Part shown: positions 10,240 to 20,360 of the stretch, one piece after another
Numbering within the stretch: position 1 is the stretch's first letter
Layout of the letters: the number at the start of each line of letters is the position of its first letter
Origin: Ascarosepion bandense
Lineage: Eukaryota > Mollusca > Cephalopoda > Sepiida > Sepiidae
Direction: 5' to 3'
Assembly: GCA_037127315.1 (NCBI GenBank)
Contig: JBBBDQ010001027.1
Span: forward strand, 2,312,501 to 2,376,500
Length of the DNA stretch: 64,000 bases
Made by a program: the position numbers and the translations under genes
Notes under the pieces: generated by a model
The model's database searches: none
What the model was told of the DNA's origin: nothing
What the model saw: the letters and a program-made list of their open reading frames with translations, nothing else

Positions 10240-13150
10240 TATAAATGTCTGCCTCTGCTCTAACAAATGACCACCGTTCTGTTTTTAACTGGGGCAAGGA
10301 ATGGCTTCTTAATTTTAAGGTCTCAAAAACGAAACGTCTCACCGTTAATCATCTGAGAGAATTCTTTTTTACCTTTGTTGCGAGGTTTCGTCGCCAATTT
10401 ATTGTGAAGATATGGTGAAACTTTGCCGCAAAGCGTAATGTCTGGTTTGGCCGAAAGTAAGACACGAAACACAAGAGTTAGGTTTAACAGTAGCTTAGCA
10501 TGAACAAGATATTCAAAGAAGTGGTACTAAATAGTAGTAAGAAATGTGTAAGTCCAAGGTATTATTACGCGGCCGTCTAGAAGCTGTCATTAACTGCTCT
10601 GGTTGACCTGCCGTTAATTAACTGCTCTCAACTCCTCTTCATTGCTCCTTGGAATTATGCAGGTATATAGCAAGGGGAAGAGTTGCTTCCTCACAGAACA
10701 ACACCAATAACAAAATTATGGCTGATGCTAACCTCCAGAAGAGTAACTCATTGCACCTTCTCAGCCTAACATTGCCAACTGACATGAAATGGAAAGAGTA
10801 TATTGAATCAAGTGCTCGCTTTTAATCATCTCAGAGAAACCTTTTTACCTTCCATCATTATGGCTGATGCTAACCTCCAGAGGAGTAACTCATTGCACTT
10901 TCTCAGCCTAACATTGCCAACTGACATGAAATGGAAAGAGTATATTGTATCAAGTGCTCTCTTTTAATCATCTCAGAGAAACCTTTTTACCTTCCATCAT
11001 TATGGCTGGTGCTTACCTCCAGAGGAGCAACTCATTGCACCTTCTCAGCCTAACATTGCCAACTGACATGAAATGGAAAGAGTATATTGTATCAAGTGAA
11101 CTCTTTTAATCATCTGAGAGAACCTTTTTACCTTCCATCATTATGGCTGGTGCTAACCTCCAGAGGAGTAACTCATTGCACTTTCTCAGCCTAACATTGC
11201 CAACTGACATGAAATGGAAAGAGTATATTGTATCAAGTGCTCTCTTTTAATCATCTCAGAGAAACCTTTTTACCTTCCATCATTATGGCTGATGCTAACC
11301 TCCAGAAGAGTAACTCATTGCACCTTCTCAGCTTAACATTGCCAACTGACATGAAATGGAAACAGTATATTGAATCAAGTGCTCGCTTTTAATCATATCA
11401 GAGAAACCTTTTTACATTCCATCATTATGGCTGATGCTAACCTCCAGAAGAGTAACTCATTGCACCTTCTCAGCTTAACATTGCCAACTGACATGAAATG
11501 GAAACAGTATATTGAATCAAGTGCTCTCTTTTAATCATATCAGAGAAACCTTTTTACCTTCCATCATTATGGCTGGAGCTAACCTCCAGAGGAGTAACTC
11601 ATTGCACCTTCTCAGCTTAACATTGCCAACTGACATGAAATGGAAACAGTATATTGAATCAAGTGCTCTCTTTTAATCATATCAGAGAAACCTTTTTACC
11701 TTCCATCATTATGGCTGATGCTAACCTCCAGAAGAGTAACTCATTGCACCTTCTCAGCCTAACATTGCCAACTGACATGAAATGGAAAGAGTATATTGAA
11801 TCAAGTGCTCTCTTTTAATCATCTTAGAGAAACCTTTTTACCTTCCATCATTATGGCTGATGCTAACCTCCAGAGGAGTAACTCATTGCACCTTCTCAGC
11901 CTAACATTGCCAACTGACATGAAATGGAAAGAGTATATTAAATCAAGTGCTCTCTTTTAATCATTTCAGAGAAACCTTTTTACCTTCCATCATTATGGCT
12001 GATGCTAACCTCCAGAAGAGTAACTCATTGCACCTTCTCAGCCTAACATTACCAACTGACATGAAATGGAAAGAGTATATTGAATCAAGTGCTCTCTTTT
12101 AATCATCTAAGAGAAACCTTTTTACCTTCCATCATTATGGCTGATGCTAACCTCCAGAAAAGTAACTCATTGCACCTTCTCAGCCTAACATTGCCAACTG
12201 ACATGAAATCGAAAGAGTATATTGAATCAAGTGCCCTCTTTTAATCATCTCAGAGAAACCTTTTTACCTTCTATCATTATGGCTGATGCTAACCTCCAGA
12301 AGAGTAACTCATTGCACCTTCTCAGCCTAACATTGCCAACTGACATGAAATGGAAAGAGTATATTGAATCAAGTGCTCTCTTTTAATCATCTGAAAGAAC
12401 CCTTTTTGCCTTCCATCATTATGGCTGATGCTAACCTCCAGAAGAGTAACTCATTGCACCTTCTCAGCCTAACATTGCCAACTGACATGAAATGGAAAGA
12501 GCATATTGAATCAAAACCTCTCTTTTAATCATCTGAAAGAACCCTTTTTGCCTTCCATCATTATGGCTGATGCTAACCTCCAGAAAAGTAACTCATTTCA
12601 CCTTCTCGGTCTAACATTAACAACTGACATGAAATGGAAAGAGTATATTGAATCAAAACCTCTCTTTTAATCATCTGAAGGAACCCTTTTTGCCTTCCAT
12701 CATTATGGCTGATGCTAACCTCCAGAAAAGTAACTCATTTCACCTTCTCGGTCTAACATTGTCAGTTGACATGAAGTGGAAAGAGTATATTGAATCTACT
12801 GGTAACCCTGCAGCTAAGAATATTGGTTCACTGTATCGTGCTAATTAATTTTTCTTGTCATAGTCCATTTTACATATTTATAAGTCTACTAATCGTCTTT
12901 TCTTTAAATATTGCTGTCACATGTAGTCTGGTGCTTCTGCTGTATATTTAGAGATCCTTGATAAAATCCAAAGAAGAATCTGCAATTCTATTAGTTCTGA
13001 TCTGGCATATCGGCTGCATTCATTTTCCCACTGCCGCAACGTTACTTCCTTGTGCCTTTTCTGTAAATATTTCCTTAGTAGTTTTTCTGATCACTATTAC
13101 TCTATGGAACCCTGACTTTACTAATTTATGCTCAAACCCTAACAACGGAT
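10240..13150 (+). mobile_element. LINE-J copy interrupted by an internal satellite
   Basis: The left part (10,240-10,370) reads as a LINE-J reverse transcriptase segment (LNFKVSKTKRL then NHLRE). The right part after 12,800 continues the same frame order: NPAAKNIGSLYRA, then ILHIYKS, LEILDKIQRRICNS, SLCLFCKYF. These match the LINE-J copies at 18.5 and 36.9 kb. Stops show that it is dead. Between the two parts one internal segment has expanded into a tandem array. Confidence 0.85.
10669..12810 (+). repeat. 142-bp satellite derived from the LINE-J RT frame, about 15 units
   Basis: The junction agtgctc recurs at 10,811, 10,953, 11,095, 11,236, 11,378, 11,520, 11,662, 11,804, 11,946, 12,088, 12,230 and 12,372, with altered forms at 12,514 and 12,656: a period of 142 bp with one 141-bp step. 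One unit translates as NHLKEPFLPSI, MADANLQKSNSFHLL and DMKWKEYIES, which is the RT segment just upstream of the retained LINE sequence. Since 142 is not a multiple of 3, the frame shifts at every unit, so no long polypeptide is possible. Confidence 0.95.
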
Positions 13151-13154
13151 AATT

Positions 13155-13413
13155 CATCAGTGACAACTACAGAATCTTATACACAGGCGGTAAAAATAAT
13201 GAAAAAAGGAGTCGGCTTGATACTAGACCAAGATATGAAGAAGTGCATTCTCGGCTTCTGCCAGTTGTCTAAAAGAGTTCTTGTAGTCAAAGTGAAATGA
13301 AAGGCCTTAAACATAACGGCCATACTAGTTTATACACCGGAATCGCAAAGCAATGGGGAGGAAATAGAATCCTTGTATTCAACATTGGACAACGCCAAGG
13401 CTCAGTGTTCGCT
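13155..13413 (+). mobile_element. LINE-R endonuclease-domain fragment
   Basis: Plus-strand reading gives GVGLILDQDMKKCILGF, SKRVLVVKVK, VYTPESQSNGEE, LYSTLDNAKAQC. These match the middle of the apurinic-type endonuclease domain of RTE-like LINEs (strand, then V-Y-x-P, then the E-E-x-x-x-Y helix). It has an in-frame stop and a frameshift near 13,205. It follows the LINE-J remnant directly and is the only LINE-R endonuclease fragment I see in the window. Confidence 0.75.
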
Positions 13414-13709
13414 ATATATATATATATATACTTACGCGCAAAATACCTCTGGAAAATGCATGAGTCAACCTTTTTCTTTCAGCTCTGGGTTAATTAGTAT
13501 GGCTTACAGAACTAAATCAGCGTTATCTTGAAAACAAATTCTTCCGATCTAAAAAAATATATATATATTTCGTGGATTTAAATAACCTGAAAATGGTCAA
13601 TAAGCTGTAAAAAAAACGGAATGAATGAAAATTTTGAGATGTAAGACGGGTCGGGTACGTTTCGATATCTTGTTAAAACATGCACCTCAGAACATACATC
13701 AAACAGTCA

Positions 13710-13749
<40 letters not shown>

Positions 13750-13961
13750 TAGCTGACAGGTACAACAGGTTAGGTGTTATTATTTTATGGCATATCAATT
13801 TATTGCCAACTAAAATTTATTTATTTATTGCTGGTAATATCTTTTTTCTTTTTCAACAAATTTATTGTTGTTTCTTTTATATAAGTTTTGTGTCTAGTAA
13901 TACTTTTTTCTTTTTCGAGTATCAAGATTCATTGAGATTTGCTTTCAAGGGCAGGATCCCC
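13414..13961. other. Spacer with (TA)n tracts
   Basis: TA runs lie at about 13,412-13,430 and 13,711-13,746. Nothing else is recognised. Confidence 0.5.
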
Positions 13962-14136
13962 AAGTCCTACCCTGTTATTTAACCCATAACTGGAGGGAAG
14001 GGACGGATTAATACCTTTCCCAAGGGTACCAAGTGCTTCAGTGAATGCAGGCTATTCAACTGGAATTCGAACTCGGCTCAACGATTTCTCTTTCCAAGCC
14101 GATATCCACTGCACCAACATACACATCCGTCACTAA
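13962..14136 (-). mobile_element. SINE-A, tRNA-related head plus partial body (joined to a 5S-like head)
   Basis: The minus strand reads ggtgcagtggatatcgg (A-box-like), then gagttcgaattccag (B box), then the conserved body with cccttgggaaagg, ttaatccg and cctccagttatggg. The body is truncated after ggtagg. Upstream of this head lies a 5S rRNA-like sequence in the same orientation, so the copy is a 5S-tRNA composite. Confidence 0.88.
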
Positions 14137-14256
14137 ACGCTTACAGCACCTGGTTTTCCCAAGTGGTCACCCATCTAAATACTGACCAGGCTCAGCGTTG
14201 CTTATCTTTGGTGATCGAGCGAGAACCGGTGTATTCAACGTGATATGGCCGTAAGC
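14137..14256 (-). rRNA. 5S rRNA-derived sequence, full length (120 bp), probably a SINE head or pseudogene
   Basis: The minus strand starts GCTTACGGCCATATCACG and ends GGTGCTGTAAGCG, the canonical 5S ends. Inside are ACACCGGTTCTCG, GATAAGCAACG (box A region), GCCTGGTCAGTA and AGATGGGTGACC (box C). It differs from usual animal 5S at several sites (CTCGATCACCAAAG, TTGGGAAAACC). Because a SINE-A head follows immediately and the same junction recurs at 33.2 kb, I read it as part of a composite SINE rather than a working rRNA gene. Confidence 0.85.
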
Positions 14257-14553
14257 CAGCACAGCAGCTACATACGCAGAGAGACACTAGTGGTGACAGT
14301 ATATATTTAACAAATTAATTGCATGGAAAATATATTTTGGTTAGAATATATATTGAAGTAGACTAGGTCGTCTTTATTGAATAGAAAAGTTATAATTAAA
14401 AATAAACGCTTTCTTATCTTTCGATTTTAAAAAAAATAAAACATTTGTTGCTTGTCTAAAATCTGAAACGATTACTATTCTACTATTGCGACAGGTCTTT
14501 CTTTTGAGAAAAATTTAACAAGTTTAAACGACAATTCTTCCATCGCACCTATA
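14257..14553. other. AT-rich spacer
   Basis: Nothing recognisable. The sequence catcgcacc just before the next Helitron resembles a Tc1-like end (compare 39,282-39,290), possibly a relic. Confidence 0.4.
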
Positions 14554-15306
14554 TCTAAACTTATTCATAAATGAAACTTTGTCTGTGTGTGTCGATGTGT
14601 GTGTGTGTGTGTGTGTGTCTGTCTGTCTGTTACCTATAGTCTCCGAAACAGCTGAACCGACTTTCTTGAAAATTTACACAGTTGTACTATAAGCATCTGC
14701 GGGTGTTCTTAGTTAGGTTTTGCGTCGAAGTACCCCCGATAAATATTGAAAATCGATAATCTAAAAATCGGGTTGTAGAAGGAGTGTCCGATTTTAATCA
14801 AATTTGATACACTCATAGACAAAGACATAAGAAACGATATTCAGAACTTTCAAGGTTGCAGTTCTTACAATAGTGCAGAAAATCAATAATATATCGAATA
14901 TATATATAAATATATATATAAGGCAAGATGTTTGTGTGTGTGTCTGTTTATCTGCCTGTATGTCTATTTTTTCAGCCCTTTTATTTTAGTTTTTGCTTCT
15001 GGTTTGGCTCTAAGTATGTATAATTGTAGTTCTTAGTCTCAGCCATGATACCATTTACTCAGAGGACTTATTTAGTCTTCAAAATTCAGTTTACGACGAA
15101 AAAAAACTTATTTGATATCGATACCAGGAAATCAAAATTTGACTTGCATCCATTCATTTTTCTTTCAGTCTACGGTTTCGCTTTAACTGGAAACAACTAT
15201 TGCTTTTTAGTCTTTCGTTCCAACGTCCAAAGAGTCTGAGCTCCAGGACCATGGATTAGCTTTAAAGCTTTCATTACACCCGAGCAATGCCGAGCTATAC
15301 TGCTAC
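14554..15306 (+). mobile_element. Hel-1 non-autonomous Helitron, copy 2
   Basis: It starts TCTAAACTTATTCATAAATG after an A. It has the shared body (tgtgtg tract, ctataggt/tatagtctcc, cagccc, actgg) and ends with CCCGAGCAATGCCGAG, 8 nt, then CTAC in place of CTAG. It is 753 bp, without transposase, and opposite in orientation to copies 1 and 3. The 64-codon frame at 15,045-15,239 lies within it and is not a gene. Confidence 0.82.
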
Positions 15307-15332
15307 TATATATATATATATATATATATATA

Positions 15333-16191
15333 AAGGGTGCGATGGATAAATTGTTGTCTTAATTAGGTAAAAAATGAAAATGACACTAACATCTCCTTTT
15401 AACAGATATATTTATCAAAATTAAACAAAAATATTTTAAAATAGTAAAATGTAGATTTATTCAAGAAAATTGCCATTGCCTTTGACCACAGCCTGCAGTA
15501 GACGGAATTTTCTTTAACTCTTCTGGACGGCTTGCTTGTTTAAGTTGGTGAATGCTGCCATAATCCTTGCTTGCAGTTCACTTTTGGCCTTACAAGGACT
15601 TTTGTGGATCTCCTGCTTAACTGACCCCCACATTTTATAATCAAGGGGCTGCAGTCTTTGGGTTTAAGTGACCAGATGTAAACGGTGATATGGTCGCAGA
15701 AATTGTCTGAAAGCTAAGTATACATCCTCCTTCTTGTGTGGCCTCGGGTAAAGTACTTTTGCCAGACATAGGGACTTCTGGCAGTCACCCTCTTGACTAA
15801 GAGCAGCAGTATTTTCTCATGTAAGCGTCTGTATTGATTCTAAGTCTCTCACCAACAAATACGGGATTTCTTTTTTTTTTCATATCTGAATGAGTTTTAT
15901 GAGCTGCCGTACATTATTGATCACTATTAGGATCATCCAACTCTTTTCAAATCCTCTGCGCTGTCCTTAGATCCACACACAAACACTCTGAAATCTTTTT
16001 ATTGGAGATTCCGGAGCGAATGCTAAGCAGTACGTTTCCAAAAATTCTGGTGGAAGTTAATTGCGTCATGGTTTTTATTTTCTCACAGATGGTGCTACTA
16101 TACCTTGCAGTCAATAAAATGACAAACCCCACCCCACGGGCGTGGGCGTAATTAATTGTTTAAAATGGAGACAATTTACCATAACACCCAG
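15333..16191 (-). mobile_element. Tc1/mariner-type element, decayed transposase
   Basis: The ends are aagggtgcgatgga and, inverted, ctgggtgttatggt. They share gggtg..atgg and taaattgt and are flanked by TA. Minus-strand translation gives a helix-turn-helix-like start (STRIFGNVLLSIRSG, KISECLCVDLRTAQRI), then decayed catalytic sequence with LQPLDYKMWGSVKQEI, matching the ...NPLDYxxW motif around the last catalytic residue of this superfamily. It has several stops and frameshifts. The right terminus abuts the hammerhead core at 16,190. Confidence 0.8.
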
Positions 16192-16231
16192 TACTGAAGA
16201 GCTGTGATACAGCGAAACAGCACTGTATGCT
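16190..16231 (+). ncRNA. Hammerhead ribozyme core, type I minimal (isolated copy)
   Basis: Order seen: AGTA (stem I), CTGAAGA (core CUGANGA), GCTG-TGATA-CAGC (4-bp stem II), GAAA, ACA-GCAC-TGT (3-bp stem III; its first A is the last A of GAAA), A17 as cleavage base, then TGCT closing stem I. All invariant core positions are present. Stem I is only 4 bp including one G-U pair. The 5' side of stem I overlaps the end and TA flank of the Tc1-like element, so flanking retrozyme sequence upstream has been lost or displaced. Confidence 0.6.
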
Positions 16232-16937
16232 AATGGCTATGTTACGGCCTCATTTGAGCACTCTGCAGAAATGGTATATTTTAAAAACAGTAGCTAATTT
16301 CTTCCTAATTCTACCCAAACTACGGTCGCTGGCACAAAACCTGAGAGCGATAATTGTCTTTTGCTGTTATTGTTCGCCATTTTCCCCCCCAACCAAAATT
16401 TGTGTTTGTTGACGTTATTTCGATTCAACCTCTCGAAGGAGCAAATTATCCCGGAGTGCAATATTTAGGTTACCAGTAGTAAGCATTATTATTCTGTTAT
16501 TTTTGACATTAGAATATATAGCATTTCTTTCGAGATCAACATCTGTCTATTGTTTCGATCGAAATACAATAATAATTCCAGAGAATGTTTGCCTTGGACT
16601 GTTGTTAAAAACTAACGGGTAATCATCTACTATTAAAGACAAGCCTTTTTCCCAAGAGTACGTACCTTTTAAATCTGAAATCCATTTTAATTCCTTGATG
16701 TAACGTTGTCTCTTTCGATCTGATGAAAGGAGAGTATGAAATACAATAATATATATAAGAAGACAAGAATTGTTGATTTGAAGCTAACGTTTGCCAAGAC
16801 GAGATACACTAACCTGTAGATGAAACCAAGTGTTTCAAAGATATGTCAATTGAAATGTGGATTCAGAACAATGGGAAATATAATTTTGAAACTAAAACAT
16901 GTGAAGAATCCCATTTGTAATTCTATAATACAACTAT
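16232..16937. other. AT-rich spacer
   Basis: The first ~60 bp after the ribozyme (gagcactctg at 16,256) may be retrozyme remnant, compare gagcactctgg at 51,273. The remainder holds no recognisable gene or repeat. Confidence 0.45.
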
Positions 16938-17270
16938 CTCGGGTGTAATGAAAGCTTTAAATCTAATCCATGGGCAAGAAAGACTAAAAAGCAATCGTTG
17001 TTTCCAGTTGAAGGGAAACCGTAGACTGAAAGAAAAATGAATGGATGTAAGTCAAATTTTGATTTCCTGGTATCGATATCATATATGATTTTTTGTCGTA
17101 AACTGAATTTTGAAGGCTACATAAGTCCTCTGAGTAAATGGTATCATGGCTGAGACTAAGGACTACAATTATACCTACTTAGAGCCAAACCCGAAGCAAA
17201 AACTAAAATAAAAGGGCTGAAAAAATACAGACATGCAGGCAGATAAACAGACACACACACAAACATCTTG

Positions 17271-17323
<53 letters not shown>

Positions 17324-17655
17324 CGATTTTCTGCACTATTGTAAGAACTGCAATCTTGAAACTTCTGAATATCGTTTCTTATGTCTTTGTCTATGAGTGT
17401 ATCAAATTTGTTTAAAATCGAACCACTCTTTCTATAACCCGATTTCTTCGATTATCGATTTTCGATATTTATCGGGGGTACGTCGACACAAACCCTAGCT
17501 AAGAACACTCGCAGACGCTTATAGTACAACTGTATAAATTTTCAAGAAAATCGGTTCAGCCGTTTCGGAGTCTATAGGTAACGGACACACACACACATAC
17601 AGACACACACACACACAAATACACACACACACAGACATTTATAAATAAGTTTAGA
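16938..17655 (-). mobile_element. Hel-1 non-autonomous Helitron, copy 3 (3' terminus missing)
   Basis: The 5' end is TCTAAACTTATTTATAAATG on the minus strand. The body agrees closely with copy 1, including the (TA)n tract at 17,274-17,322. It stops at ctcgggtgtaatg, so the hairpin and CTAG end are gone. Confidence 0.82.
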
Positions 17656-17656
17656 T

Positions 17657-18960
17657 TTTCTTTTTTAAGGCAAAACCGCCACTAGTGCGCAGGGGGTTGC
17701 AAAGAGAAAAAGACTGTGTATCAAAAAGATAGAAGCTGGCAATTGATGGTGGAGGGCACCGGGCTGGGATAGGTGCTGTGGCGAAAGCGGTTTCCGGGCA
17801 GGGAAGAGAAGTCTCCCTTCTCTTTGGTGAGGCCGAACCGCGCCCGATCCCGCCGGCGCTTCCCGTTTATTCGGCCGTCGTCCTTCTTCCTCTTTTTTTT
17901 TTTTTTAACCATCTGTCTCGATCCAGTCTACCATTTTCCGGTCACGGGGAGAGAACGAGGCCCGGGAACCTTTGTGGCAGAGAAAAAAAATCAAACGTGG
18001 CGAGGGGGATTGCAGCCTCAAACTTTACTCGAACCGCCCACAGGTGAGAACCCGTGGCTTGAACTAGTCACAATTTATGTCGTCGAGTTTAGGCGCTGCG
18101 CGCGTGCATCACCCCCGGGTCGGTAACCGTTTTCACCGAATACGACTCGGCCGACTTTGGCGTAGCGAGCGACCAGGGACCTGAAAGATGGCAATTGATG
18201 TTGCATTTAAATTTTTGAAGATTGTAGTGAAGCAAGTAAATGGAAGGGAGGTTCACAGATAGGAAGGGTAAAAGAAGATGCTGTTGAGTAGAAGTGGCGG
18301 TTGCATTTAACTATTTCAACGGTGAAAGGACGAGGCCTATATGCCAATGTAGTGACAAATTTAAATTCATGTAGTCGGGGCAGCAGGGGAAAATTTCTCG
18401 TAAGAGATGTTGCCATGAAAATATTTGCAGATAAGTCTGAGGGAAGCCACGTTAGGCCGGTGTGAAAGTGAATGAAGACGTGATGCCAAGTCAAGACCGA
18501 CTACAATGCAAATCTTTCTTTCGATTTTGTCAATAACATACATGAACAGCAGGAGCAACCGACCAGATATGGTAACAGTATTCAATGCACGGACCAATGG
18601 TAGATTTATAAACGTGAAAGATGGATTCTGGCGAGAGCCTCGTGATGAATAGCAGGTGCACCGTACCATATATGGCAACATTATTCAATGCACGGGCGAA
18701 TGGTAGATTTATAAACGTGTAAGATGGATTCTGATGAGAACCTCGAGGTGAATAGCAGGAGCAACCGACCAGATATGGCAACAGTAATCAATGCACGGAC
18801 GAATGGTAGATTTATAAACGTGTAAGATGGATTCTGACAAGAAAAGCATTTTGGTCTGACACAGTGACCAAACCTTAATAGCAGTAGATAGAGCTTTAGA
18901 TTCGACAGAGTTGTTCCACTTCAGATCGGATGAAAAAGAGAGGCCAAGCAGAACATGACA
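17657..18960 (-). mobile_element. LINE-J 3' portion, split by a GC-rich insertion and internally duplicated
   Basis: The 3' tail (accccctgcgcactagtggc on the minus strand) lies at 17,676-17,695. Upstream are the 3' UTR and the end of the RT frame: SPAAPTT/LHEFKFVTTLAY, RPFTVEIVKCNRHFYS, LDLASRLHSLSHRPNVASLR, ICKYFHGN, and VYKSTIGPCIEYCYHIWS. The insertion occupies 17,749-18,188. A segment of about 105 bp encoding the IYKST...IEYC region is present three times at 18,537-18,850. Frameshifts throughout. Confidence 0.85.
17749..18188. mobile_element. GC-rich insertion of unknown origin with 12-bp target duplication
   Basis: The 12-bp sequence tggcaattgatg stands on both sides (17,737-17,748 and 18,189-18,200) and occurs once at this point in other LINE-J copies, so this 440-bp piece inserted into LINE-J. 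It is GC- and CpG-rich, unlike everything around it. It carries overlapping frames on both strands, one with a Lys/Arg-rich start (MVKKKKKRKKDDGRINGKRR on minus, from the poly-T tract). No domain recognised. Long direct repeats fit LINE-mediated retroposition, perhaps of a cellular transcript. Confidence 0.65.
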
Positions 18961-19487
18961 GGACCACTTGTTCTCTCAGAATTGCCTCACTGTATAAGTT
19001 GAATTAACCTAGTGAAAAGACGCATCCTTGTCTTACACACCTTTCTAATTTTAAATATCTTGTGAACACTTAACAGAGTACAGGACTGTTATGTGATATG
19101 TACTCATTTTTTTTCATTAAAAAATTTTAAAAAGTAATAACTTCAAAAATAATTTTATTCATTTGTGAATGAGTACCGAAAGTTTCATTAAAATCCGACA
19201 ATTATTTGATTTCTGCGAGATTTTCCAAATTAATGTGCTTGTCACCGAAAAAGTGTGTTACGTAAAAAATTACGTAAACATCTGCGACCACGCTAACTCC
19301 AAATCAAAACAAAATTATCTGCCAAAAGTTCGAAAATGTTAAAAGGGTTTAAAATTTTTTATAAAATAAATAAAAGTTACTTTGTTATTTCCTCTTCATA
19401 ATATTATAAACATTTTGATAGAAAAAGTTTGTTTTATTAAGTTTTGAACCTTTTTAAATCATTTTTTTTGTTATGTAAGGGAGGTAC
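18961..19487. repeat. AT-rich dispersed repeat, related in inverse orientation to 42.4-42.7 kb
   Basis: Shared phrases include cattaaaatccgacaatt, caaattaatgtg, gttttg.tttacat and cgaaaatttt/cgaaaatgtt in matching order, reversed at 42,430-42,680. Identity is low, so this is an old repeat. No coding frame. Confidence 0.5.
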
Positions 19488-19632
19488 CTATATTTAACCC
19501 ATAGCAGAGGATGAAGGAATGGATAAATACCTGTCCTAATGGTATCTATAAGTGAATGAAATAAAGTCGACTGGAATTCGATCTCGGCTGTTCGATTTAT
19601 CGTTCAAAGCCGATCCACAACCCACATCGCAC
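19488..19632 (-). mobile_element. SINE-A copy, short body
   Basis: The minus strand gives the head (gatcggctttgaacg, then gatcgaattccagtc as B box) and the first part of the body up to atttaaccc on the plus strand. It is truncated after ttaaccc like the copy at 13,962. The head abuts the (AAG)n tail of the adjacent LINE-R. Confidence 0.72.
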
Positions 19633-19635
<3 letters not shown>

Positions 19636-19663
<28 letters not shown>

Positions 19664-20275
19664 CTATGTGCCTTGTCCTTTCAGGACGTAGGCGATCATG
19701 GCTTTCCACGTCTCCCTTTCTCTGGTGGCTTTTAGTACGTTTTCTCCTGTTACTGGACGCAAACCCCGTTCTGTCATCGACCCGCTCAGGCCCTTCAAAT
19801 ATGTTATCCGCTGCCTTCCTCAGTGTCGTTGTCCCTCTATCTGACCTGTCAGTATCAGGTTCTCCATGCCCTCCTTCCTTATTGCATGTCCCAGGAACTT
19901 CAGTTGTCTCTTCCTGGTGCTCAGTATTAACTTCCTTTTCGTCTCCATCCTTTCCAAAACATCATCATTGCTCAGATGTTCGGTCCATGATATCCGCAGC
20001 ATCCTTCTGTAGAACCACATTTCCGCTGCTTCAAGTTTTTCCTTCACCTTCGATGATATTGAATAACTGACATTACTTAGCAATCTAGCACTCTCTTCTA
20101 TGTTTCTAATGAGATTTTCCTGTATCTTAATATCTTAACTCAGCTTCTGGAATGCTTCCTTCGCCATGCCAATTCGCCTTCAGGATCTCTGTGTCACACT
20201 TTCCATCCCCTGTTAGAACACTTCCTAGGTATTAAATAAATTCCTGCACGTTCTTTGTTTTGCTGTCACCAGTAT
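19636..20275 (-). mobile_element. LINE-R 3' part with (AAG)n tail
   Basis: The minus-strand frame reads SSKVKEKLEAAEMWFYRRML, then RISWTEHLSNDDVLERM, KRKLILSTRKRQLKFLGHAI, RKEGMENLILTGQIEG. It ends in (AAG)n, seen as (CTT)n at 19,636-19,664. The latter microsatellite is the element's own 3' tail. A stop and frameshift lie upstream, near 20,085. This copy shows the uninterrupted version of the site where another LINE-R (45.7 kb) carries an insertion. Confidence 0.9.
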
Positions 20276-20360
20276 ATAGATCAGAACTTAGGCAGCCTCA
20301 TTTGTTGACAACCATGTATTACGTATTCATATATTTCCCAATTCGTTATTTCATTTAAAA
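20276..20360. other. Short spacer before the hAT element
   Basis: It ends in atttaaaa, the left copy of the 8-bp target duplication. Confidence 0.6.

Noticed and set aside
14137..14256. Working 5S rRNA gene
   Set aside because: Changed positions, no T-run terminator directly after the 3' end, and a SINE head joined to it, with the same join at a second locus.
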